DNA of 64,000 nt from assembly GCF_014287635.1 (NCBI RefSeq), contig NZ_JACOPH010000013.1:1-64000 (forward strand). The letters run 5' to 3'. The translations under genes were made by a program, and so were the position numbers. Position 1 is the first letter of the stretch. Each line of letters starts with the position of its first letter. Below are positions 1 to 6,897 of the stretch, piece by piece. The notes beneath the pieces were generated by a model that was given only the letters and a program-made list of their open reading frames with translations, had not been told where the DNA came from and ran no database searches. Source of the stretch: Roseburia zhanii (GTDB lineage Bacteria; Bacillota; Clostridia; Lachnospirales; Lachnospiraceae).

Positions 1-120
1 CCAAAGACGTACTATTGCTTATATTAAAGTGAATGTTATTATGAGGAGCCGTATGCGGGAAAGCCGCACGTACGGATCTGTGAGGGGCTAAAGTTGCAAG
101 GCTTTAGTCTACTCGACTGT
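1..120 (+). ncRNA. 3' end of a group II intron (domains V and VI)
   Basis: Positions 46-79 form a bacterial group II intron domain V hairpin: it starts GAGCCGTATGC, has a GAAA-type loop and closes with GCACGTACGG. It is followed by a domain VI-like stem (86-93 with 102-109, one G-U pair) and an A-containing bulge just before a likely 3' splice site near 118-121. The reverse transcriptase gene and the rest of the intron would be upstream of the window. The first 45 bases match the usual spacer between the intron ORF and domain V. The exact 3' splice site is not certain. Confidence 0.8.
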
Positions 121-158
121 ATGGGGCGATAAAATCAGAATTTGAGAGAGGATTGAAT

Positions 159-815
159 ATGAATAAGGAATGGTCTGAACTTAATAAAACAATGCAGGCA
201 CAAATAAAAAAGAAAGATACTTATAAGAGGGGTATTGATACTTTACTTACTTTACGAAGTCAGTTAATACAAACCTTAGTATCTTTCAAAGAAGAATTAT
301 GCAGAGAAGATTTTAACTCAATCCCCTTCATAAACGCTGATGGTTATCATAGTAAGACGATTGCTTATTCTATTTGGCATATTTTCCGCATTGAAGATAT
401 AGTTGTGCATACAGTGATAAATGAAGATGAACAAGTATTTTTTGCAGGCAATTATCAAGAGCGTATCAATTCACCTATCATTACAACAGGAAATGAACTC
501 ATGAAACAGCAGATTGCAGACTTTTCAAAACAGCTTAATCTGGAAGAATTATATTTATATATTTTCGAAGTATGGGAAAGCACTGAGAAAATGCTTGAAC
601 GGTTATCTTATGATGAATTGAAAAGAAAAATACCGAAAGAAAGAAAAGGATACTTAGAATCGTTGAATGTAGTAAACGACAATGAAAAAGCAATTTGGCT
701 GATTGATTATTGGTGTAATAAAGATATTTGTGGACTAATTCAAATGCCGTTTTCAAGACATTGGATTATGCACACAGAAGCCTGTTTGCGTATAAAGAAC
801 AAGATACATTCATAG
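159..815 (+). CDS. DinB-like four-helix-bundle protein (cargo)
   Basis: A 218-residue protein resembling the DinB/YfiT superfamily, whose members use three histidines to bind a metal and often act as thiol-dependent transferases. Visible are a helix with H-S-K-T-I-A-Y-S-I-W-H-I near residue 65 and a late histidine pair in R-H-W-I-M-H near residue 200, consistent with the family's spaced histidines. Start: the ATG at 159 is chosen over the in-frame TTG at 153 because the GAGAGAGGA ribosome site (143-151) is 7 nt from it. It lies just after the intron end and is AT-rich, like cargo. The substrate cannot be told. Confidence 0.6.
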   Translation: MNKEWSELNKTMQAQIKKKDTYKRGIDTLLTLRSQLIQTLVSFKEELCREDFNSIPFINADGYHSKTIAYSIWHIFRIEDIVVHTVINEDEQVFFAGNYQERINSPIITTGNELMKQQIADFSKQLNLEELYLYIFEVWESTEKMLERLSYDELKRKIPKERKGYLESLNVVNDNEKAIWLIDYWCNKDICGLIQMPFSRHWIMHTEACLRIKNKIHS

Positions 816-870
816 GCAAAAATTTCAGTTTGTAGAACTAAGGAAATTGGAATTTAAGGAGGAATAAAGT

Positions 871-966
871 ATGGTTAGTGATTTTATAAGAGCAGCATTT
901 CCATGGATTTTAATGGGTTTATTTGTAGCAATCAGTTGTTCCCTTATGAGTAAAAAAGAGAAATAA
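871..966 (+). CDS. 31-residue small membrane protein
   Basis: A short gene with a strong ribosome site (AAGGAGGAATAAAGT) directly before the ATG, encoding 31 residues: a short polar start, one predicted membrane segment (about residues 8-25, rich in F, W, I, L, G and V) and a charged K-K-E-K tail. It lies between the DinB-like and DHFR-like genes in the same direction. The good ribosome site and the clean amphiphilic design argue that it is translated. No function is assigned; a small inner-membrane peptide is the most that can be said. Confidence 0.55.
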   Translation: MVSDFIRAAFPWILMGLFVAISCSLMSKKEK

Positions 967-996
967 ATTCCTGTTTGTATTTATAAAAGAGAAAAA

Positions 997-1527
997 ATGA
1001 GAAAAGTAGTTTTATTTATTGCCATGAGCCTTGACGGATATATTGCGGACGGTAATGGTGGAGTAGCTTGGCTAAATGGTCATGGAAATGACAATGAAAA
1101 CATCGACACTTATACAGAATTTACCAAAGATATAGATACTGTCTTAATGGGGTGGAATACTTCTCATCAGGTTGTTACTGAACTTTCTCCGCAAGAATGG
1201 GTATATAATAAATTTACAACTTATGTATTAACACATAAAGAGTGCAATTCTTCCCAACAAATTCATTTTACAAGTGAAAATCCTGTTTTATTATTGGAAC
1301 GGCTAAAACAAGAAGCAGGAAAGGATATTTGGATTTGTGGCGGAGCAAATCTTGTTCAGCAGTTGGTAAGCAAAAATATGATTGATAAATATTACATTTC
1401 TGTTATTCCTACTCTGTTAGGAAATGGGGTTCGTCTTTTGGGCAACATAGACAGGGAAATAAAGTTAAGGCTTTGTAAAACACAGACTTATAACGGAATA
1501 ACCGATTTGATTTATATGCGTAGATAA
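997..1527 (+). CDS. RibD C-terminal/dihydrofolate reductase family protein (cargo)
   Basis: A 176-residue protein starting M-R-K-V-V-L-F-I-A-M-S-L-D-G-Y-I-A, the typical N-terminus of the DHFR-like RibD_C family, followed by V-L-M-G-W-N-T and, near residue 110, the nucleotide-binding I-W-I-C-G-G-A motif. Family members are NADPH-dependent reductases of pterin- or riboflavin-like substrates. Many are accessory genes on mobile elements and their true substrate is often unknown. It is not a classic DfrA, so trimethoprim resistance cannot be claimed. The ribosome site is weak (AAAGAGAAAA). The next stretch is the oriT region of IME-B. Confidence 0.75.
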   Translation: MRKVVLFIAMSLDGYIADGNGGVAWLNGHGNDNENIDTYTEFTKDIDTVLMGWNTSHQVVTELSPQEWVYNKFTTYVLTHKECNSSQQIHFTSENPVLLLERLKQEAGKDIWICGGANLVQQLVSKNMIDKYYISVIPTLLGNGVRLLGNIDREIKLRLCKTQTYNGITDLIYMRR

Positions 1528-1578
1528 CTAGAGAGAAACAGAAAAGCTGTTAAACCGACGGAGCGATCCGACCACGTT

Positions 1579-1688
1579 GGCGGGAAAATCCTTAAGATTT
1601 TTCCGCCATGCTTGCAAGGGGGCGGTTCGCTTCGGCGGTTCGGCGAGCTTGCGAGCCGTTCAAAGCCCCCGTTATCTAACAGGGGGGT
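1579..1688 (+). other. oriT region of IME-B (Tn916/ICEBs1-like)
   Basis: The core at 1664-1688 is an inverted repeat, CCCCC (1666-1670) and GGGGGG (1682-1687), around GTTATCTAACA. It is very close to the oriT inverted repeats of ICEBs1 and Tn916, which are nicked by NicK/Orf20 (MobT) relaxases. Upstream is a 12-bp hairpin (1579-1590 with 1596-1607, GGCGG arms) and a GC-rich run with more short inverted repeats, typical of relaxosome-binding sequence. The MobT-type relaxase gene starts 200 bp downstream, as in ICEBs1 where oriT abuts nicK. The nick is expected inside the loop side of the core by analogy. Confidence 0.75.
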
Positions 1689-1840
1689 ACTATTACAAAA
1701 GACAAGAGCAAAAACAAATACAAAACTGCTGATATGCAACGATTTATAAGGTTATAAGAACTTATTTCACTTCACACCCTATTTTTTCTACCCGACAGGT
1801 CTAAAACAGCATATCAATAGAAAATAAATATAAGATACAA

Positions 1841-1873
1841 GGTGTATGCTCCTATGAGTATATGCCTTTTTTT
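1841..1873 (+). terminator. Terminator/attenuator hairpin in the relaxase leader
   Basis: GGTGTATGCTC (1841-1851) pairs with GAGTATATGCC (1856-1866), allowing G-U pairs in RNA, over a 4-nt loop, and is followed by seven Ts (1867-1873). The relaxase ribosome site begins only about 5 nt later (GGAGGAATAAAGC) and the ATG is at 1891. A terminator placed just before a start codon suggests attenuation of relaxase expression. The stretch 1689-1840 is AT-rich and I see no gene in it. Confidence 0.65.
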
Positions 1874-1890
1874 GATTGGAGGAATAAAGC

Positions 1891-3057
1891 ATGAATGATA
1901 TAAAATTTATTGAAACATTAAAGCAAAAGAGAAATGCCTGTGATTACTCGCAATCACGACTGGCACAGGAACTACAAATCAGCAGGCAGAACTTAAATGA
2001 AATTGAAAACGGAAAAACAAAAGCCAGTAAAGAAATGAAACATATACTTTTGCATTATCTTGATTATTGTAATTGTACTCAGCCTTTCACTTTAACGATT
2101 GACTATCTGCGTGTTCGTTTTCCTACCACAGACGCATTGGAAATTATAAAAAATATACTGGCAATGAAGAGCGAATATTTTATCCATGAAGATTATGGAA
2201 TGTATGGTTATGAAGAACAGTATGTCTATGGGGATATTAGTGTAAATGCTTCTAAAGATAGTTCTATGGGTGTTTTATTGGAATTAAGAGGTATGGGGTG
2301 TCGGAACTTGGAATATGTTTTACAGGCAAGAGGGATAGACTGGTATTGCTTTTTAAGCTGTTGTATAGATTATCAAGGTGTTTTTAAACGCATAGATTTG
2401 GCAGTCAATGATATGGGTGGATTGCTGGATATAGAAATTCTAAGAGAACGCTATTATGCCAACAAGGTATGGAAACGTTCAAGAACCCATGAAGCAGTAG
2501 ACAGCGGAAAATTATCGGGTACAAATGGAGATACTGCAAAAACTTTTTATATCGGTTCAAAGAATAGTTCTATCTACTTTTGCCTATATGAAAAAGAAAA
2601 GGAACAAAAAAGCAAAGGCATAAAAACAGACATTAAGAACCGCTTTGAAATTCGTTTGAAAAATGAAAAAGCAGGACAAACGATAGAACAATTTGTTTTT
2701 TCAAGAAATCCCGAACAGACCATAGCGAACCTTATTCTCACACAGATAGATTTTCCCGATTATATTTTATGGGATATATTTTTAGATAATGTAATGACTT
2801 CACTTCCATTTGTTATGACACCTGTCGCAGTCAATATGGATAAAACAAAACGCTGGTTAGAAAGACAGGTAATGCCCTCTTTATTGATGATAAAAGAGAT
2901 TGAAAAGAAAACAGGGGCAAATTATCTGGAAGAAATCGACAGACATACAAGACTAACAGAAAAGCAGGAATTAAAAATCAAACAAATGACAACAGACATA
3001 GCAGATATGATTGAGAAAGATACCGCTGTTCCACAAGGGAATGACGGTATTTTTTAA
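1891..3057 (+). CDS. MobT-type relaxase with N-terminal helix-turn-helix (Rep_trans family)
   Basis: A 388-residue protein. Residues about 8-60 are an XRE-type helix-turn-helix (S-R-L-A-Q-E-L-Q-I-S-R-Q-N-L-N-E-I-E-N-G). The rest resembles the replication-initiation-factor domain of Tn916 Orf20 and ICEBs1 NicK, including the R-I-D-L-A-V-N-D metal-site motif near residue 170 and L-E-L-R-G-M-G near residue 132. It should nick the adjacent oriT (1664-1688) and start rolling-circle transfer or replication. The ribosome site is GGAGGAATAAAGC, 1878-1890. HTH-relaxase fusion is common in this family. A terminator-like hairpin precedes the gene, so expression may be attenuated. Confidence 0.85.
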   Translation: MNDIKFIETLKQKRNACDYSQSRLAQELQISRQNLNEIENGKTKASKEMKHILLHYLDYCNCTQPFTLTIDYLRVRFPTTDALEIIKNILAMKSEYFIHEDYGMYGYEEQYVYGDISVNASKDSSMGVLLELRGMGCRNLEYVLQARGIDWYCFLSCCIDYQGVFKRIDLAVNDMGGLLDIEILRERYYANKVWKRSRTHEAVDSGKLSGTNGDTAKTFYIGSKNSSIYFCLYEKEKEQKSKGIKTDIKNRFEIRLKNEKAGQTIEQFVFSRNPEQTIANLILTQIDFPDYILWDIFLDNVMTSLPFVMTPVAVNMDKTKRWLERQVMPSLLMIKEIEKKTGANYLEEIDRHTRLTEKQELKIKQMTTDIADMIEKDTAVPQGNDGIF

Positions 3058-3097
3058 TTTCTTCAAAAAATCTGCAACAAAACGGTTACTTGCGTAC

Positions 3098-3440
3098 AGA
3101 TATGGTGCAAGGAAAGGAAATCTGACTTTTTTTGAAAACAGGTCATTAAATCGGTGGTTGCTGTCCCTATATGATGTGAAAGAAGAAACGATTTTCAATT
3201 TCAACTTAACAATCCGTAGTTTCCGTTCCCTATATGGAGCAAAGAAAATCTTTCATTCCATAGTTGGTAGTAATAGTGTTGCATGGGTAGTTAGGGTGTG
3301 AAAAGAAAATCAGATTTTTTCATCACCAACTTAGCAGAATGACACTTTCTTTCCCTATATGGTGCAGGAAAAGAGAAAAGTTTTGAAGATTGGTTACGCT
3401 TCTGCTCTTTTCCAACGCGGTATATTAGGAAAGACGATTT
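3098..3440 (+). repeat. Degenerate ~62-bp direct repeats downstream of the MobT relaxase
   Basis: Motifs related to TCCCTATATGGTGCAAAGAA recur at about 3098, 3163, 3226, 3290 (strongly diverged), 3351 and 3418 (partial), i.e. every 61-67 bp. Each is followed by a GAAAATC...ATTTTC-like partly self-complementary stretch. No convincing gene spans the array. The stretch 3441-3610 has no gene I can support; parts resemble sequence upstream of the second structured element near 37,200-37,300. The repeats could be protein-binding iterons or a single-strand origin for the rolling-circle element; this is inference. Confidence 0.55.
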
Positions 3441-3610
3441 TCTTCTTTCATGTTCTTTGACAACTGAATAAAGCAATTTAATACGTTTGACAGACAGCGA
3501 GCCGTTGAAACAGATACGCCATGACCTTTTCCCTGCTAAAGTGAGCGAGCCTTATCTGTGTTCCTGTAAGAAACTTGTCCTTTCCTACCGCCATGACCTG
3601 TCCTGTCTGA

Positions 3611-3710
3611 TAATGATACTCCCGTACAGCCACAGCTTGAGCGTTCAGAGCGTCGCACGCAATGGGTACGGCTACATAAGAACTATGCAGAGGTAGAACT
3701 CCTGTGGGCT
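3611..3710 (+). ncRNA. Structured non-coding element, copy L (paralogue of 37359-37456)
   Basis: About 98 nt align with 37359-37456 at roughly 75-80% identity by eye, though the flanking genes are unrelated. Hairpin P1: CTACATA (3672-3678), loop AGAAC, TATGCAG (3684-3690). In the other copy the arms are CTGCGCG and CGCGCAG with the same AGAAC loop. Hairpin P2: AGG (3691-3693) with CCT (3701-3703), against GGG with CCC in the other copy. The paired changes point to selection on structure. It lies just upstream of the TnpW-like and recombinase genes. It could be an RNA leader or a folded-DNA/protein-binding site; I do not recognise it as a named family. Confidence 0.65.
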
Positions 3711-3767
3711 ATGACAAAAGCCGTTGAATTGCTTAGAAAAGATTTTTACAGAAAGGGGGTATGTGTT

Positions 3768-3938
3768 ATTGCTGATATTGTAAAAACAAGGCAGGAAAAG
3801 ACAGATAATAAGCGTGGCATTGGCAACAGAGGAAAAACAAAGATTGTTGTAAAAGAGCATTTTTCCGAAAAGGGAAAGACAATGGAAGAACTTCTGACGG
3901 ATGTTATGCTGGAAAAAGCAAAGCAGACAATCGCATAA
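3768..3938 (+). CDS. TnpW-like small protein of the serine-recombinase module
   Basis: About 57 residues, highly basic at the start, with K-I-V-V-K-E-H-F-S-E and then T-M-E-E-L-L-T-D-V-M-L. The layout (a short beta-rich stretch, then a helix) and the position directly before a large serine recombinase match TnpW-type proteins such as the gene at 11815. Start: the best ribosome site (GAAAGGGGG, 3751-3759) points to an in-frame ATT at 3768. An ATG at 3761 in another frame gives only a 4-residue peptide ending in a TGA that overlaps the region. An in-frame ATG at 3711 lacks a ribosome site and would overlap the structured element. The function in recombination is unknown. Confidence 0.5.
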   Translation: MADIVKTRQEKTDNKRGIGNRGKTKIVVKEHFSEKGKTMEELLTDVMLEKAKQTIA

Positions 3939-3963
3939 AATCGGTGCAGTTGTAAGAAATAGA

Positions 3964-4024
3964 TTGAATGACAAAAAGTACCCGTGTTATACTTTACTTG
4001 CAAGCAGGTATTGTAAACACGGGT
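3964..4024 (+). promoter_or_regulatory. Recombinase promoter overlapped by a 9-bp inverted repeat
   Basis: A -35 box TTGAAT (3964-3969), 18-bp spacer and -10 box TATACT (3988-3993) with an extended TG (3985-3986). A perfect inverted repeat, ACCCGTGTT (3980-3988) and AACACGGGT (4016-4024), begins at the -10 box and ends beyond the expected start site, with a palindromic CTTGCAAG between the arms. Because the left arm lies upstream of the expected transcription start, a protein operator is more likely than an RNA hairpin. The recombinase ribosome site AAAGGAGG follows. Confidence 0.65.
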
Positions 4025-4049
4025 TAGTTATAAAGGAGGATAACTGACA

Positions 4050-5663
4050 ATGAAACAACAGATTTACAATACTGCACTTTATCTTAGGTTAAGCCGAGAT
4101 GATGAATTACAGGGCGAAAGTTCCAGCATTACCACACAAAGAAGTATGTTGCGTCTATATGCAAAAGAACATCATTTGAATGTGATTGATGAGTATATTG
4201 ATGACGGCTGGTCGGGAACAAATTTTGAAAGACCGAGTTTCCAGAGAATGATTGAAGATATAGAGGCAGGAAAAATCAACTGTGTTGTAACGAAAGACCT
4301 TTCCCGACTTGGCAGAAATTATATTATGACAGGACAATATACAGAATTGTATTTTCCCAGCCATAATGTCCGTTACATAGCGATTGACGACGGTGTAGAC
4401 AGCGAAAAAGGCGAAAGTGAGATTGCACCATTTAAGAATATCATCAATGAATGGGTGGCAAGAGATACAAGCCGTAAAGTGAAATCTGCATTTAAGACAA
4501 AATTTGCAGAGGGTGCGTATTATGGGGCTTATGCTCCGTTAGGATATAAGAAACACCCCGACATCAAAGGAAAACTGCTGGTTGATGAGGAAACAAAATG
4601 GATTGTTGAAAAAATCTTCTCCCTAGCCTATCAAGGTTACGGTAGTGCCAAAATCACAAAGGTACTGCGAGAAGAAAAAGTTCCGACAGCGTCTTGGCTG
4701 AATTTTACAAGGTATGGTACTTTTGCACATATCTTTGAGGGAAAGCCCGACAGCAAGCGTTATGAATGGACGATTGCTCATGTTAAGGCAATTTTAAAAA
4801 GTGAAGTCTATATCGGCAACAGCGTTCATAATCGACAGTCAACTATTTCTTTCAAAAGCAAGAAGAAAGTACGAAAACCCGAAAGTGAATGGTTTCGAGT
4901 AGAAAACACGCATGAGCCGATTATTGACAAAGAAGTATTCTATCGTGTGCAGGAACAGATAAAATCAAGGCGTAGACAGACAAAGGAAAAAGCAACGCCG
5001 ATATTTGCAGGGCTTGTCAAGTGTGCGGATTGTGGCTGGTCTATGCGGTTTGCGACAAATAAGGCAAATAAAACGCCATACAGTTATTATGCTTGCAGTT
5101 ACTACGGGCAGTTTGGCAAAGGTACTTGTTCTATGCACTATATCCGTTATGATGTGTTGTATCAAGCCGTATTGGAACGATTGCAGTATTGGGCTAAGGC
5201 AGTACAGCAGGACGAAGAAAAGGTGTTGAATAAGATACAAAAGGCTGGCAATGCAGAGCGAATACGGGAAAAGAAGAAAAAGGCAAGTGCCTTGAAGAAA
5301 GCCGAGAACCGACAAAATGAGATTGACCGCTTGTTTGCGAAAATGTACGAAGATAGAGCCTGTGAGAAGATAACGGAACGAAACTTCATCATGCTGTCGG
5401 GGAAATATCAGAAAGAACAGATAGAACTGGAACAGCAGATAACCAACCTAAGAGAAGAATTAAGTAAAATGGAACAGGATATGATAGGTGCTGAAAGGTG
5501 GATTGAGTTAATCAAGGAGTATTCCGTACCAAAGGAACTGACAGCACCGTTATTAAATGCAATGATAGAAAAAATCCTTATTCACGAAGCAACAACGAAT
5601 GAGGAGAACGAAAGAATACAGGAAATAGAGATATATTACCGATTTATTGGAAAAGTAGACTGA
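4050..5663 (+). CDS. Large serine recombinase of IME-B (TnpX/TndX type)
   Basis: A 537-residue site-specific recombinase expected to integrate and excise IME-B. The N-terminal resolvase domain has Y-L-R-L-S-R-D-D-E with catalytic Ser15 and D-L-S-R-L-G-R-N-Y around residue 90. The central recombinase domain is followed by a zinc ribbon (C-A-D-C-G-W-S-M near residue 328, later C-S...C-S-M-H) and a long coiled coil (about 375-480, Lys/Glu rich). The last residues, Y-Y-R-F-I-G-K-V-D, match the usual C-terminus of Clostridia TnpX-like proteins. The ribosome site AAAGGAGG is strong. It shares domain order with the recombinase at 12115, but the two are clearly diverged. Confidence 0.9.
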   Translation: MKQQIYNTALYLRLSRDDELQGESSSITTQRSMLRLYAKEHHLNVIDEYIDDGWSGTNFERPSFQRMIEDIEAGKINCVVTKDLSRLGRNYIMTGQYTELYFPSHNVRYIAIDDGVDSEKGESEIAPFKNIINEWVARDTSRKVKSAFKTKFAEGAYYGAYAPLGYKKHPDIKGKLLVDEETKWIVEKIFSLAYQGYGSAKITKVLREEKVPTASWLNFTRYGTFAHIFEGKPDSKRYEWTIAHVKAILKSEVYIGNSVHNRQSTISFKSKKKVRKPESEWFRVENTHEPIIDKEVFYRVQEQIKSRRRQTKEKATPIFAGLVKCADCGWSMRFATNKANKTPYSYYACSYYGQFGKGTCSMHYIRYDVLYQAVLERLQYWAKAVQQDEEKVLNKIQKAGNAERIREKKKKASALKKAENRQNEIDRLFAKMYEDRACEKITERNFIMLSGKYQKEQIELEQQITNLREELSKMEQDMIGAERWIELIKEYSVPKELTAPLLNAMIEKILIHEATTNEENERIQEIEIYYRFIGKVD

Positions 5664-5691
5664 TAAAGAGGGTTCATATCTTTAACTAAGG

Positions 5692-6039
5692 GAAACTGGG
5701 CAGGTCATACCCGAAGTAGAAAAGATTGTTGAACTAAGCAAAGTATTCGATGTTACCGTGGATTATCTGTTAAAACCATCAGAGATAGATGAATTATCGG
5801 TTAAAACAGAAATTCTGGAACAACAACAGAAACAGATGTTAGTTAGGGAACAGAAACGCACTCAAATTTCCAAAAATATTATGTATTCGATTGGAATTTA
5901 TTTGATTTTTTTTGCGGTCTATTTCATTGGGCATTTCTATTTTGAAATATGGAATGCTTCTGTAATTCTTGCGGAATTACTCATTGCAACTGCGATTGTA
6001 GTTTTTGTTTGGGTAAGGAGTTTTTCCGACAAATCATAA
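5692..6039 (+). pseudogene. 3' part of an XRE regulator gene with C-terminal membrane segments, cut by IME-B
   Basis: The frame opens directly at the element edge with [17 protein letters not shown] and [12 protein letters not shown], the second half of a classic Clostridia XRE domain. A coiled segment and two hydrophobic helices follow (about 5884-6005). The first half of the HTH, which would end K-W before E-T-G, is missing: the codon before GAA reads AGG rather than the expected TGG, which marks the junction at 5689-5692. Excision of IME-B would be expected to restore the gene. It was probably a membrane-tethered regulator in the cargo of IME-A. Confidence 0.75.
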
Positions 6040-6072
6040 AGAGATAGAATTTGTAGCAAACCCAGCCGAGCC

Positions 6073-6179
6073 TGTCAACGGTCAAGATGAACGGCGCAAA
6101 AGCGCCGCCGTTGACAGCCCCGCCCGTCTTTGCTGTTCGGTAATCAAGAGGGCGACAGCACAAGATGCTGCCGCCCTCT
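6073..6179 (+). promoter_or_regulatory. Two strong leader hairpins before the IME-A sigma-factor gene
   Basis: Hairpin 1: TGTCAACGG (6073-6081) with CCGTTGACA (6108-6116), enclosing GGCGC (6093-6097) with GCGCC (6102-6106). Hairpin 2: AGAGGGCG (6147-6154) and CAGC with GCTG and CGCCCTCT (6172-6179). Neither has a T-run, so they are not simple terminators. The ribosome site of the sigma gene follows at 6191-6200. This GC-rich leader is also where the GC-rich backbone of IME-A starts after AT-rich cargo. Confidence 0.55.
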
Positions 6180-6206
6180 GCCATTATTCAGAAAGGGGGA
6201 TTTTCC

Positions 6207-6665
6207 ATGACCGAACACGAAAAGTATCAAGAACATATCCGGCATACACACGATGCCTTTTGCAAGACTGTTATTCGCCACGCTGCCATAGACGCAGCCC
6301 GGAGCATACGGAGCCGCCGCAAGCGGGAAATCTCACTTGAATATCTGATAGAAGAAAAACACTATCCATTCAGTACCACAGATAAATACTTTGCGGAGCA
6401 ATCCGGCATGACCAGCTATCCGCTTTTCGTCTGTGGTCAGATGGTGCTTTTGGAAAGTCCAGAGCTTGCCGCAGCCCTGTCCGCACTATCACAGATGGAA
6501 CAGGAAATCATTTTCTTGTACTACTTCCAACGATTGACGCATAGGGAGATTGGACGGAGATATGGACGGGCTGGCAACACAACCGGGCGGCGTATTCAGA
6601 TGATTTTACGGCGGCTACGGGCAGAGTTGGAGGGTTTGTCCTATGAGCCAGCTACTTCCCTATGA
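6207..6665 (+). CDS. Sigma-70 family factor of IME-A (Tn916 Orf7-like)
   Basis: 152 residues. The N-terminal part (R-H-A-A-I-D-A-A-R-S-I-R-S-R-R-K-R-E) is the usual start of ICE-borne sigma-like proteins, and the C-terminal region 4 (M-E-Q-E-I-I-F-L-Y-Y-F-Q-R-L-T-H-R-E-I-G-R-R-Y-G, about residues 100-123) is a helix-turn-helix that reads -35 elements. It probably activates element genes, as Orf7-type proteins are thought to do. Start ATG 6207 is supported by GAAAGGGGGA; an upstream in-frame start would run into hairpin 2. It overlaps the next gene by 23 bp, so the two are translationally coupled. Confidence 0.8.
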   Translation: MTEHEKYQEHIRHTHDAFCKTVIRHAAIDAARSIRSRRKREISLEYLIEEKHYPFSTTDKYFAEQSGMTSYPLFVCGQMVLLESPELAAALSALSQMEQEIIFLYYFQRLTHREIGRRYGRAGNTTGRRIQMILRRLRAELEGLSYEPATSL

Positions 6666-6840
6666 GACAATCGTTAAGGCAAGCGAGGGCGACCCGGAAG
6701 CTGTTGCCGCCGTCTTATCCCATTATGCGGGATATGTCCGCTCTTGTGCGAAAATGGACGGACAGATTAACACGGATATGCAGGAGCATATCGTCAGGCA
6801 ACTGATAGAAAGCCTGTTGAAGTTCCGCTTTGACCGCTAA
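6643..6840 (+). CDS. Small helix-turn-helix protein (Tn916 Orf8-like)
   Basis: 65 residues, overlapping the sigma gene's end. The sequence L-L-P-Y-E-T-I-V-K-A-S-E-G-D-P-E-A-V-A-A is the characteristic start of the small HTH proteins paired with ICE sigma factors, and the same motif occurs in the ICE copy at 36872 (L-L-P-Y-P-V-I-I-A-A-T-K-G-D-P-E-A). It probably works with the sigma factor in activating the element, though the mechanism is not known. The pairing and order are the same in both elements, which supports the call. Confidence 0.75.
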   Translation: MSQLLPYETIVKASEGDPEAVAAVLSHYAGYVRSCAKMDGQINTDMQEHIVRQLIESLLKFRFDR

Positions 6841-6897
6841 ACAGAAAAGTTGTATAATTAGAGCCTGACAAATTAAACTTCAATGAGGGTAGAGCAA

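Larger units (their letters stand above)
1..5691 (+). mobile_element. IME-B: MobT-type mobilizable element inserted in an XRE regulator gene (left end outside window)
   Basis: It contains an ICEBs1/Tn916-like oriT, a MobT-type relaxase, a TnpW-like small gene and a large serine recombinase at its right edge. Immediately after the recombinase the sequence enters the middle of an XRE-type regulator gene (5692-6039) in frame, without its N-terminus, which places the right junction at about 5689-5692. DinB-like and RibD/DHFR-like cargo and a group II intron end lie within it. It has no mating-pore genes here, so it would need a helper. The missing 5' half of the regulator and the left end should be upstream of the window. 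Confidence 0.6.

Noticed and set aside
997..1527. Trimethoprim-resistance dihydrofolate reductase
   Set aside because: The sequence fits the RibD_C/DHFR-like family, not DfrA proteins, so a resistance claim is not supported.
1512..1739. Minus-strand open frame across the oriT region
   Set aside because: It exists only because the GC-rich inverted repeats lack stops; no ribosome site, and it covers the oriT core.
3011..3301. Plus-strand open frame over the 62-bp repeats
   Set aside because: No ribosome site, starts inside the relaxase gene, and the repeat period is not a multiple of three in all units; composition is not protein-like.
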